From: Rhodocyclaceae bacterium
GTDB lineage: Bacteria > Pseudomonadota > Gammaproteobacteria > Burkholderiales > Rhodocyclaceae
Direction: 5' to 3'
Assembly: GCA_008933825.1 (NCBI GenBank)
Contig: WBUF01000023.1
Coordinates: forward strand, 1 to 37,350
DNA: 37,350 nt
Of this stretch, positions 26,796 through 35,281 are shown in pieces. A model generated the notes under the pieces. That model had not been told where the DNA came from, did no database searches, and saw nothing but the letters and a program-made list of their open reading frames with translations. Numbering within the stretch: the first letter of the stretch is position 1; each line of letters starts with the position of its first letter. Made by a program: the position numbers and the translations under genes.

Positions 26796-27008
26796 TCAGT
26801 ACATCTTCGGCGGCAGCATCTGGCTGCGGATGCGCTTGTGATGGCGCTTCACCGCAGCGGACAGCTTGCGCTTGCGCTCGGCCGTGGGCTTCTCGTAGAA
26901 CTCGCGCGAACGCAGTTCGGTCAGAAGACCGGTTTTCTCGATGGCGCGCTTGAAACGGCGGATGGCCACTTCGAACGGCTCGTTTTCCTTGACGCGGATG
27001 CCAGGCAT
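26796..27008 (-). CDS. rpsU: 30S ribosomal protein S21
   Basis: This 70-residue basic protein matches S21 in length and sequence ([42 protein letters not shown]). S21 takes part in translation initiation on the 30S subunit. It is the first gene of the operon rpsU-yqeY-dnaG-rpoD and has a near-consensus sigma-70 promoter. Confidence 0.97.
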   Translation of the reverse strand: MPGIRVKENEPFEVAIRRFKRAIEKTGLLTELRSREFYEKPTAERKRKLSAAVKRHHKRIRSQMLPPKMY

Positions 27009-27042
27009 GCGGATAAACCCTGCTTAACTGGGAAAGCCGCGC

Positions 27043-27071
27043 ATTATAGCCGCATTTCCGGGAATGTCCAA
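27043..27071 (-). promoter_or_regulatory. Sigma-70 promoter of the rpsU-yqeY-dnaG-rpoD operon
   Basis: On the minus strand TTGGAC (27066-27071) is followed by exactly 17 bases and a perfect TATAAT (27043-27048). The leader to the rpsU ATG is about 30 bases. Confidence 0.9.
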
Positions 27072-27078
27072 CTCCCCT

Positions 27079-27084
27079 TAGAAT
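27079..27084 (+). promoter_or_regulatory. -10 box TAGAAT six bases before the tsaD ATG
   Basis: TAGAAT-GGGGCC-ATG. With the normal distance from -10 box to transcription start, the transcript would begin at or next to the A of ATG. The -35 region is weak. Confidence 0.5.
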
Positions 27085-27090
27085 GGGGCC

Positions 27091-28101
27091 ATGCGCGTCC
27101 TCGGCATCGAATCCTCCTGCGACGAAACCGGGCTGGCCCTCTACGACACGGTGCGCGGGCTGCTGGCACACGCGGTCCATTCGCAGATCGACCTGCACGC
27201 GGCTTACGGCGGCGTGGTGCCGGAGCTGGCTTCGCGCGACCATGTGCGCCGGATCGTGCCCCTGCTGCGCATGGTGCTGGCAGAGGCGGATGCCGGCCCA
27301 GGAGACATCGACGCCGTTGCCTATACCGCCGGACCAGGCCTGGCCGGCGCCCTGCTGGTCGGCGCCGGCTTCGCCGAGGCGCTGGCGTTTTCCCTGAACG
27401 TTCCGGCCCTGCCGGTGCATCATCTGGAGGGCCACCTGCTTTCTCCCCTGCTGTCGGCCGATCCGCCGCGCTTTCCCTTCGTTGCCCTGCTGGTGTCCGG
27501 CGGCCATACCCAACTGATGCGGGTGGCCGGCGTCGGGCAATACGAACTGCTCGGGGAGACGCTCGACGACGCGGCTGGCGAGGCCTTCGACAAGACCGCC
27601 AAGCTGCTCGGCCTCGGCTATCCCGGCGGGCCGCAGCTGGCGCAGCTGGCCGAGCGGGGGAAGACGGGCCGCTTCGACCTTCCGCGTCCGATGCTGCACA
27701 GCGGCGACCTCGATTTCAGCTTCTCCGGCCTGAAGACTGCGGTGCTGACCCGGGTGCGCGAACGGGCGATCGGAGAAGCGGAGAAAGCCGACCTGTGCGC
27801 GGATGTCCAGGCCGCCATCGTCGAGGTGCTGGCGGCCAAGGCGCTGGCCGCGCTGAAGGCGAGCGGCCTCGATCAGCTCGTGGTCGCCGGCGGCGTCGGC
27901 GCCAATCGGGCCTTGCGCGCCGCACTGGATGCCGGCGCGCGCGCGGCGGGTGCGCGGGTGTTCTATCCGGAACTGGAGTTGTGCACCGACAACGGCGCCA
28001 TGATCGCTTTCGCCGGGGCGCAGAGACTGACTTCCGGGAAGGCCGCGAAGGCGCCGGGCCGCTTCGGCGTCAGGCCGCGCTGGAACCTGCAGGAGGCTTG
28101 A
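27091..28101 (+). CDS. tsaD: tRNA N6-adenosine threonylcarbamoyltransferase TsaD
   Basis: This 336-residue ASKHA-fold protein (Kae1/YgjD/Gcp) transfers the threonylcarbamoyl group to A37 of tRNAs that read ANN codons. Visible signatures are [15 protein letters not shown] at the N-terminus, the metal-binding HLEGH motif, [34 protein letters not shown] nucleotide loop and [12 protein letters not shown]. The gene is divergent from rpsU, a common betaproteobacterial arrangement. Copy 6 of the dispersed word is near the 3' end. Confidence 0.97.
   Translation: MRVLGIESSCDETGLALYDTVRGLLAHAVHSQIDLHAAYGGVVPELASRDHVRRIVPLLRMVLAEADAGPGDIDAVAYTAGPGLAGALLVGAGFAEALAFSLNVPALPVHHLEGHLLSPLLSADPPRFPFVALLVSGGHTQLMRVAGVGQYELLGETLDDAAGEAFDKTAKLLGLGYPGGPQLAQLAERGKTGRFDLPRPMLHSGDLDFSFSGLKTAVLTRVRERAIGEAEKADLCADVQAAIVEVLAAKALAALKASGLDQLVVAGGVGANRALRAALDAGARAAGARVFYPELELCTDNGAMIAFAGAQRLTSGKAAKAPGRFGVRPRWNLQEA
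28025..28033 (+). repeat. Dispersed GACTGACTT word, copy 6 (inside tsaD)
   Basis: Context GAGACTGACTTCCGGG, encoding R-L-T-S in frame. Confidence 0.6.
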
Positions 28102-28102
28102 T

Positions 28103-28702
28103 CTACTCGGCGCCTTTCTTTTCGCCGATCCTGGGCTCGGTGCCGGCGCGGATGCGCTGCAGGTTCTCGCTGTGGCGCCAGAACAGCAGCAGGGCGATGC
28201 AGAACACGGCAGTGACCATGTCGGCCGAATCGAGCAGGGCCAGCGCAAGGAGCGGCGCGGTGATGGCGGTGGCGATGCTGCCCAGGGACGAGATGCGGAA
28301 GAATCCGATGGTGGCGAGCCACACTGCCATCGCGGCCAGACCGAGCCACGGGCTGAAGCCGAACAGCACGCCGGCGGCGGTGGCCACCCCCTTGCCGCCC
28401 TTGAAGTTGAGGAACAGCGGGTGCAGATGGCCGAAGAAGGCGGCGAAGCCGGCGAAGGCCAAGTCCTGCGGCTGTCCGCCGAACTGTTGGGCGAGGAACA
28501 CGGCGAGCCAGCCCTTGGCCGCGTCGCCGAGCAGGGTCAGCAGCGCCGCCAGCTTGTTGCCGCTGCGCAGCACATTGGTGGCGCCGGGGTTGCCCGAGCC
28601 GTAGCTGCGCGGGTCGGCCAGGCCGAACAGCCGGCTCGTCACCACCGCAAAGGGGATCGAGCCGAGCAGGTAGCCCAACAGGGCGAAACCGAGCGTGTTC
28701 AT
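28103..28702 (-). CDS. plsY: Acyl-phosphate:glycerol-3-phosphate acyltransferase PlsY
   Basis: This 199-residue membrane protein starts phospholipid synthesis by acylating glycerol-3-phosphate. Several membrane helices are visible. The conserved loops are LLGSIPFAVV...DPRSYGSGNPGATNVLR (the GSGNxGATN motif), FGHLHPLFLNFKGGKGVATAAG and a late helix. It ends one base from tsaD, with which it is convergent, and is divergent from folB. The C-terminus (EPRIGEKKGAE) is hydrophilic. Confidence 0.95.
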   Translation of the reverse strand: MNTLGFALLGYLLGSIPFAVVTSRLFGLADPRSYGSGNPGATNVLRSGNKLAALLTLLGDAAKGWLAVFLAQQFGGQPQDLAFAGFAAFFGHLHPLFLNFKGGKGVATAAGVLFGFSPWLGLAAMAVWLATIGFFRISSLGSIATAITAPLLALALLDSADMVTAVFCIALLLFWRHSENLQRIRAGTEPRIGEKKGAE

Positions 28703-28713
28703 GGCGTATCGAA

Positions 28714-28732
28714 TAGAATTCGCCGCATTCTA
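28714..28732. promoter_or_regulatory. Divergent -10 boxes for plsY and folB in one inverted repeat
   Basis: TAGAAT-TCGCCGC-ATTCTA presents a -10-like TAGAAT to each strand. The plus-strand box is 27 bases before folB, and the minus-strand box is 24 bases before plsY. -35 boxes are weak on both sides. Simultaneous use would be mutually exclusive. Confidence 0.5.
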
Positions 28733-28746
28733 ATCGAGAATTCCCC

Positions 28747-29100
28747 ATGGATCGCATCTTCATCGAGGAACTGCGCGTCGAGGCCTGGGTCGGCATCTAC
28801 GCGCGCGAGCGCGCGGCGCGCCAGACCATCGAGATCAGCCTGGAGTTCGGCGTGCCGGACGCCGCCGCCCAGCACGACGACATCGCCGACACCATCGACT
28901 ACGCCGAGGTGATTGCGCGCATCCGCAAGGAGCTCGGCGAGCGGCACTTCAACCTGCTGGAGACGCTGGGGGAGTACGTCGTCGCCCTGCTCACCGAGGA
29001 CTTCCGCGCACCCTGGGCGAGGATTTCCATCGCCAAGACCGGCGTGGCGAAGGGCGTCAAGCGGGTCGGCGTGGCGATCGAGCGGGGAAAGCTCGGCTAG
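28747..29100 (+). CDS. folB: Dihydroneopterin aldolase FolB
   Basis: This 117-residue folate-pathway enzyme cleaves 7,8-dihydroneopterin to 6-hydroxymethyl-dihydropterin and glycolaldehyde. It shows the N-terminal block IFIEELRVEAWVGIYARERAARQ with the family's GI(Y/F/H) segment, the TIDYAEV substrate-binding motif, NLLETLGEYV with the conserved Glu, and AKTGVAKGVKRVGV near the end where the catalytic Lys lies. Its stop overlaps that of convergent ybaK by four bases. Confidence 0.94.
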   Translation: MDRIFIEELRVEAWVGIYARERAARQTIEISLEFGVPDAAAQHDDIADTIDYAEVIARIRKELGERHFNLLETLGEYVVALLTEDFRAPWARISIAKTGVAKGVKRVGVAIERGKLG

Positions 29101-29588
29101 TCCTCCAGCCCGCATTCGACCTGCATGGGCTGAAGCACGCGAAGAATCTCGTGCGGCTGCACGCCGACGAGAAAGCCGCGGCGGCCGCCGTTGATATATA
29201 CGAGCGGCAGGTCGAGGATGGTCTTCTCGATGCATACCGGCAGCGGCTTCTTGGTGCCGAAGGGCGAGGTGCCGCCGACCAGATAGCCGGTGTGGCGCTG
29301 GGCGACCTCCGGCTTGCAGGGCGAGATGCTCTTCGCGCCGATCTGTCGCGCGAGATTCCTGGTCGACACCTTGCGGTCGCCGTGCATCAGCACGATCAGG
29401 GGCTTGCCGGCCTCGTCCTCCATCACCAGGGTCTTCACCACGGCGTGCTCGTCGACGTTCAGTTCGCGCGCCGAGACGCGCGTGCCGCCGTGTTCCTCGT
29501 ACTCGTAGAAATGGTTCGAGTGGGCGACGCGTTGCTGCTGGAGGAAACGGGTGGCGGGGGTTTCCGGGGCGCGAGATTCGCGTTTCAT
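29097..29588 (-). CDS. ybaK: Cys-tRNA(Pro) deacylase YbaK/EbsC
   Basis: This 163-residue trans-editing protein hydrolyses Cys mischarged on tRNA-Pro. The family's conserved segments are visible: TPATRFL near the N-terminus, VVKTLVMEDEAGKPLIVLMHGDRKVSTRNLA-type strand and loop with the key Lys, the GYLVGGTSPFGTKKPLPV motif and INGGRRGFLVGVQP. The ATG at 29588 has no clear ribosome-binding site. A TAGAAT box lies six bases before it. Confidence 0.94.
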   Translation of the reverse strand: MKRESRAPETPATRFLQQQRVAHSNHFYEYEEHGGTRVSARELNVDEHAVVKTLVMEDEAGKPLIVLMHGDRKVSTRNLARQIGAKSISPCKPEVAQRHTGYLVGGTSPFGTKKPLPVCIEKTILDLPLVYINGGRRGFLVGVQPHEILRVLQPMQVECGLED

Positions 29589-29594
29589 TTCAGC

Positions 29595-29600
29595 ATTCTA
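29595..29600 (-). promoter_or_regulatory. -10 box TAGAAT six bases before the ybaK ATG
   Basis: On the minus strand TAGAAT-GCTGAA-ATG. The spacing is the same as at tsaD and places the transcription start at the start codon. It faces the promoter of the candidate small RNA. Confidence 0.45.
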
Positions 29601-29611
29601 CAAAATCCGCC

Positions 29612-29640
29612 TTGAATCGTGGCACGCCGCGGGCTATAAA
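29612..29640 (+). promoter_or_regulatory. Sigma-70 promoter for a candidate small RNA
   Basis: TTGAAT (29612-29617), 17-base spacer, TATAAA (29635-29640, five of six) on the plus strand. No plus-strand protein gene follows before the terminator at 29769-29797. Confidence 0.6.
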
Positions 29641-29645
29641 GAAAC

Positions 29646-29797
29646 CGTTCCCATCACATGGAGAACGGACCGGAAGAAGCAGGAAGCGGTTGTTTCGCCG
29701 GAGCACCCTTTCGGGATCGTCGATCCCGCAGTTGCGCCTCATGGAAGGCGCCGCGCCGAAGCCGGCGCAAAAGAGCCCCGCGTGCGGGGCTCTTTTT
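29646..29797 (+). ncRNA. Candidate structured small RNA, about 150 bases
   Basis: The segment lies between ybaK and xerD, bounded by a good sigma-70 promoter and a strong terminator on the same strand. It contains three clear inverted repeats: CCGTTC/GAACGG with an inner CCAT/ATGG (29645-29668), CGGGATCGTCGATCCCG (29712-29728), and the terminator stem. It has no convincing reading frame: the only longer one, from the ATG at 29658, reads through the terminator. I do not recognise a known RNA family. The start and end are estimates from promoter and terminator positions. Confidence 0.4.
29769..29797. terminator. Bidirectional intrinsic terminator (xerD operon and candidate small RNA)
   Basis: The stem AGAGCCCCGC/GCGGGGCTCT is flanked by TTTTTT on the plus strand and TTTT on the minus strand. 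It starts within 10 bases of the xerD stop and can stop transcription from both sides. Confidence 0.9.
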
Positions 29798-29802
29798 TCG
29801 GA

Positions 29803-30720
29803 TCAGCCGCGCGGGTGGTGCTGCGCGTGCAACAACTTCAACCGCTCCCTTGCAACATGGGTATATACCTGCGTCGTGGAGATGTCGGCGTGGCCGAGCA
29901 GGAGTTGCACCACGCGCAGGTCGGCGCCGTGGTTGATGAGGTGTGTGGCGAAGGCGTGGCGCAGGGTGTGCGGCGAGAGGCGCGCCGGATCGATGCCGGC
30001 GCGGACGGCATGGCGCTTGACGATCGTCCAGAACATCTGGCGGGTGAGGCCCGCCGTGCGGCGCGTGACGAACACCGCGTCGCAGGCGCGCCCGGCGAGG
30101 AGTTGCGGGCGCGCTTCCTTCAGATAGCGCTCCAGCCATTCCAGCGCCAGCTGGCCGAGCGGCACCAGGCGTTCCTTCGATCCCTTGCCGAAGACACGCA
30201 CCACGCCTTCGTTCATTCCCACTTCGAACAACCTGAGCGCCACCAGCTCGGAGACGCGCAGCCCGGTGGCGTAGAGCACTTCCAGCATGGCGCGGTCGCG
30301 CAGGCCGAGCGGCGTGTCGATGTCCGGCGCGGCGAGCAGGGCCTCGACCTGGGCTTCGGAGAGGGTTTTCGGAAAGCGCTGCGGGCGCGGCGGCGGCTCG
30401 ATGTTGAGCGTCGGATCGGTCTGGATCTCGCCGCTGGCCAGCAGGTGCCGGTAGAAGCGGCGCAGCGAGGCGATCAGGCGGCGCTGGCTGGTCGACTTGG
30501 CGCGCCGGCTGAAGTCGCGCAAGTAGCCTTGCAGATCGACGGCGTTCGCACCCTCGAGCGTCTTGTCCTGCGGTCGCAGCCAGGCGGAGAACTGCACCAG
30601 GTCGGCGCGGTAGCTTGAAAGCGTGTTCTTCGAGAGGCCCGCTTCCAGCCAGAGCGTGTCGCAGAAGGCGTCGAGCCGCGCCTGGTCCGCCGTGCCGGCA
30701 GGACTGACTTTTGCGCTCAA
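29803..30720 (-). CDS. xerD: Tyrosine recombinase XerD
   Basis: This 305-residue site-specific recombinase resolves chromosome dimers at dif together with XerC. The N-terminal SAM-like DNA-binding domain (about 12-97) and the catalytic domain (about 118-300) are complete. The catalytic residues are R155 (ATGLRVSEL), K179 (GKGSKER), H251 and R254 (HTLRHAFATH), H277 (GHADIS) and nucleophile Y286 (TTQVYTHV). The start is TTG, overlapping the ogt stop. The pattern KGSKER and length favour XerD over phage integrases. Copy 7 of the dispersed word lies at its 5' end. Confidence 0.94.
   Translation of the reverse strand: MSAKVSPAGTADQARLDAFCDTLWLEAGLSKNTLSSYRADLVQFSAWLRPQDKTLEGANAVDLQGYLRDFSRRAKSTSQRRLIASLRRFYRHLLASGEIQTDPTLNIEPPPRPQRFPKTLSEAQVEALLAAPDIDTPLGLRDRAMLEVLYATGLRVSELVALRLFEVGMNEGVVRVFGKGSKERLVPLGQLALEWLERYLKEARPQLLAGRACDAVFVTRRTAGLTRQMFWTIVKRHAVRAGIDPARLSPHTLRHAFATHLINHGADLRVVQLLLGHADISTTQVYTHVARERLKLLHAQHHPRG
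30702..30710 (+). repeat. Dispersed GACTGACTT word, copy 7 (5' end of xerD)
   Basis: Context CAGGACTGACTTTTGCGC. It runs opposite to the gene; in the gene frame it encodes K-V-S-P. Confidence 0.6.
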
Positions 30721-31190
30721 GGCGCCTTCTCGTGAGAGAGCAGCCAGCGCTTGGCGTCGAGCAGCCAGCCGCCGCGCGCGCTGGCGAAACCGCCCAGACC
30801 GCCGTCCGCGGCGACGACGCGGTGGCAGGGCACCACCACGGGATAGGGATTGCGGCCGCAGGCCTGGCCGACGGCGCGCGGCGCGCTCTTCAGGCGCTGC
30901 GCGATCTCGCCGTAGGTGAGCGTCTTTCCTTGCGGGATGGCGGAGATGGCGCGCCAGACGCGGCGCTGGAAAGGCGTGCCGGCCGGATCGAGCGGCAGGT
31001 CGAAGCCGGCCTGCGGATCGTCCAGATAGGCGGCCAGTTGCATGCAGGCGCGCCCGGCCAGCGCGGCTTTCGGCTTGCGGGCCGGCGTGCCGGGCGGCAG
31101 AAAGCGGATTTCGGCGATGGCTTCGCCTTTCGTGCGTACGCCGAGCGCACCGAAAGGAGTCTTCAAGACGGCATCGAATTCAGCGGGCAT
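30717..31190 (-). CDS. ogt: Methylated-DNA--[protein]-cysteine S-methyltransferase
   Basis: This 157-residue suicide DNA-repair protein moves the methyl group of O6-methylguanine to its own cysteine. The active site is VVPCHRV with C122, preceded by the helix-turn-helix TLTYGEIAQRL, the arginine-finger region PRAVGQACGRNPYP and followed by GGFASARGGWLLDAKRWLL. There is no AdaA/AdaB regulatory domain, so it is a stand-alone Ogt type. The ATG at 31190 has AGGAGG five bases upstream; another ATG immediately before it is possible. The gene overlaps the DUF1850 gene by 11 bases and xerD by three. Confidence 0.94.
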   Translation of the reverse strand: MPAEFDAVLKTPFGALGVRTKGEAIAEIRFLPPGTPARKPKAALAGRACMQLAAYLDDPQAGFDLPLDPAGTPFQRRVWRAISAIPQGKTLTYGEIAQRLKSAPRAVGQACGRNPYPVVVPCHRVVAADGGLGGFASARGGWLLDAKRWLLSHEKAP

Positions 31191-31562
31191 CATCTCCTCC
31201 TGTGCAGGCAAAGAGTTCGAGCGGTTCATTTTCCGCGCCGCCGGCAAGCTGCGCAAGCGGGCGGCAGCGGCCGTCGGCACACAGCTCGTAGCCCGGCGTG
31301 AAGGCGGAATTGGCCAGGCGCAGGCGCGCCAGCGGCGCAGCCGCGGGACGGTAGCGCCAGACGCCGTTCTCCAGCACGGCGCCGGCGGGCGGCTCCATGC
31401 CGGCGCCGGCGCCGCGGATGCGCGCCTCGACGATGCGCAGCCGGCCCGCCTCGATGCGCCAGTCCTCCTCCCAGCGGATCCTTTCGATCGAATGCGTCCA
31501 CGCCAGCGTGAAGGATTCGACGGCCAGCGTCGTGACGAGCGCGCCGGCGGCGATGCACAGCA

Positions 31563-31563
<1 letters not shown>
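31180..31563 (-). CDS. DUF1850 protein of the TAXI-TRAP transporter operon
   Basis: This 127-residue protein has an N-terminal hydrophobic segment (about 1-20) and the pattern LAWTHSIERIRWEEDWRIEAGRL, typical of DUF1850 proteins that occur next to fused TRAP permeases. The C-terminal cysteines (ELCADGRC and FACTGG) may form a disulfide outside the cytoplasm. The start overlaps the permease stop as ATGA. The role in transport is not known; an accessory or assembly function is suggested only by gene association. Confidence 0.85.
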
Positions 31564-33620
<2,057 letters not shown>

Positions 33621-33634
33621 TTCGCCCTCCGGTG

Positions 33635-33669
33635 AAACAAAAAGGCCGTGCGCGGAAACCGGCACGGCC
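33635..33669 (-). terminator. Intergenic terminator between the TAXI binding protein and the permease
   Basis: On the minus strand the stem GGCCGTGC/GCACGGCC with a 10-base loop is followed by TTTTTGTTT. It lies between two genes of one operon and would make the binding-protein mRNA more abundant than the permease mRNA. Confidence 0.8.
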
Positions 33670-33689
33670 CGTATGTCAGAACCTGGCCA

Positions 33690-34643
33690 TTACTTGATCA
33701 GGCCGACCTCGCGGTAATACTTCTCGGCCCCGGCATGCAGCGGCAGCGGCATGCCCTTGATCGCGTTCTCGCGCTTGATGGCCTTGGCGGCGGCGTGGGC
33801 GGCGACCATCTGGTCGAGGTTGTCGTACATCGACTTGGCCATGGCATAGACCGTGTCGGCCGGCACGCCCTCGTGGGTGACGAGGAAGTTCGGGATCGCC
33901 ACCGTGGGCGCGTCCGCGGTCTGGCCGCCGTAGGTGTTGGCCGGAATCGTCGCCGGCTGGTAGGCCGGGTCGCCGATTTTCGCAATGACATCGGCCGGGA
34001 TCGGCACGATGACGATCTTCACGGCCGTGGCGAGGTCGCGCACGGCGGCCACGCCGAGGCCGGCGGAGATCAGGGTGGCGTCGAGCTGGCGGTTCTTCAT
34101 CAACTCGACCGACTCGCCGAAGGGCAGGTACTCCACCTTGCCGAGGTCCTGGTAGCCCATGCCGGCGCCCTTGAGGATGGCGCGGGTGTTGAGCTCGGTG
34201 CCCGACTTCGGCGCGCCGACGGCGACGCGCTTGCCCTTGAGATCGGCCAGGCTCCTGATGCCGGAGTCGGCGCTGGCGACCAGATGGATGTAGTTCGGGT
34301 AGATCGCCGCCACGCCGCGCAGCTTGGCGAGCGGCGCCTTGAAGCCGGCCTCGGCGTCGCCCTTCCAGGCGTCGGACAGCGCGTCGCCGAGGGTGAATGC
34401 CATCTCGCCGCGCCCCGCCTGCAGCAGGTTGAGGTTCTCGGCGCTGGCCTTGGTTGCCTGCACCGCCGTCTTGGCGCCGGGCAGGGCCTTGCCGTAGATC
34501 TGCGACAGCGAGACGCCGAGCGGGTAGTACACGCCGCTGGTGCCGCCGGTGAGCACGTTGATGAACTGCTGGGCCTGGGCGGGCAGGGCGAGCAGGGCGC
34601 CGGCGCCGCAAAGGGCGAGCAGGAATCGATAGGGCTTGCGCAT
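33690..34643 (-). CDS. TAXI-family TRAP transporter solute-binding protein
   Basis: This 317-residue periplasmic binding protein has a signal peptide (MRKPYRFLLALCGAGALLALPAQA, cleavage near AQA|QQF). The mature N-terminus FINVLTGGTSGVYYPLGVSLSQIY is the TAXI family signature, followed by QATKASAENLNLLQAGRGEMAFTLGD and LKGKRVAVGAPKSGTELNTRAILKG. TAXI proteins deliver small organic acids, often glutamate-like or other carboxylates, to the fused permease. The ligand here is not evident. The ATG has GGAGGAG upstream. Confidence 0.95.
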   Translation of the reverse strand: MRKPYRFLLALCGAGALLALPAQAQQFINVLTGGTSGVYYPLGVSLSQIYGKALPGAKTAVQATKASAENLNLLQAGRGEMAFTLGDALSDAWKGDAEAGFKAPLAKLRGVAAIYPNYIHLVASADSGIRSLADLKGKRVAVGAPKSGTELNTRAILKGAGMGYQDLGKVEYLPFGESVELMKNRQLDATLISAGLGVAAVRDLATAVKIVIVPIPADVIAKIGDPAYQPATIPANTYGGQTADAPTVAIPNFLVTHEGVPADTVYAMAKSMYDNLDQMVAAHAAAKAIKRENAIKGMPLPLHAGAEKYYREVGLIK

Positions 34644-34678
34644 GTTCGTCTCCTCCGTGTTGTGGTTATGAACGGGCG

Positions 34679-34684
34679 ATTATA
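34679..34684 (-). promoter_or_regulatory. -10 box TATAAT upstream of the TAXI gene
   Basis: A perfect TATAAT on the minus strand lies 35 bases before the TAXI ATG, in the gap after the chalcone-isomerase-like gene. The -35 region is weak. It may let the transporter genes be expressed apart from proA. Confidence 0.45.
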
Positions 34685-34689
34685 GCGAG

Positions 34690-35271
34690 TTACTGCGGCT
34701 TGCCGAGCAGGGCCTCTTTCAGGTTGTCCTGGATGGGCTTGTCGCCGATCCAGATGCGCAGCAGGGCGTTGAAGAAATCCTCTCCCGGGATGTCCTTGCC
34801 CAGCTGCTTGCCGCCGATCGTCAGGCGGGTGCCGGACTCCGGCAGGAAATCGAGGTGCACGACCGAACCAGACTTGACATCGCCGGCGGCGACGATGGCT
34901 TGCCTGAACTGGTCGATTCTCGGCTTCATTGCGGAGAACTCGGCGTCGCTGCTGTTGTTCTTGAGCCCGTCGATCAGCGCGTCGCTGAAGTCCTCGGGGC
35001 CGACGTCCCGCACGAGGGACAGCTGCGCGCGCTTGCTGCCTTTCTGCGCCAGCACGGCCTCGCCGCTTGCCGCCTTCGCAGGCAAATACAGGCCGATGAC
35101 GTAGACCTTGAAAAACACCTTGGTGCGCAGGCCGGCGCCGTTGAGCACGAGTTCTGAATTCCCCAGTTTCGCTTTGTCATCCAATTTAACGCCTGCGACT
35201 TCTGCCGCGTTGGATTGTGCAGTCCATAGGGCGAAGGCCAGGACGAGCAAGCAGTGAAAGTATTTCTTCAT
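34690..35271 (-). CDS. Exported chalcone-isomerase-like protein
   Basis: This 193-residue protein has a signal peptide (MKKYFHCLLVLAFALWTAQSNA, cleavage near SNA|AEV). The mature part has the bacterial chalcone-isomerase-like fold pattern: VKLDDKAKLGNSELVLNGAGLRTKVFFKVYVIGLYLPAKA, then LSLVRDVGPEDFSDALIDGLKNN, VHLDFLPESGTRLTIGG and FFNALLRIWIGDKPIQDNLKEALLG. In bacteria these proteins are of unknown function; no flavonoid substrate is implied. It starts 10 bases after the lipoprotein gene with AAAGGAG upstream, so the two envelope proteins are probably made together. Confidence 0.9.
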   Translation of the reverse strand: MKKYFHCLLVLAFALWTAQSNAAEVAGVKLDDKAKLGNSELVLNGAGLRTKVFFKVYVIGLYLPAKAASGEAVLAQKGSKRAQLSLVRDVGPEDFSDALIDGLKNNSSDAEFSAMKPRIDQFRQAIVAAGDVKSGSVVHLDFLPESGTRLTIGGKQLGKDIPGEDFFNALLRIWIGDKPIQDNLKEALLGKPQ

Positions 35272-35281
35272 GTCGGCTCCT

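Noticed and set aside
29669..29683. Segment ACCGGAAGAAGCAGG resembling the tip of 4.5S/SRP RNA
   Set aside because: The flanking pairing strand and the conserved 5' part of the symmetric loop are missing, so the resemblance is only superficial.
29658..29936. Reading frame starting inside the candidate small RNA
   Set aside because: It reads through the intrinsic terminator and into antisense of xerD, and its product is Arg-rich and without features.
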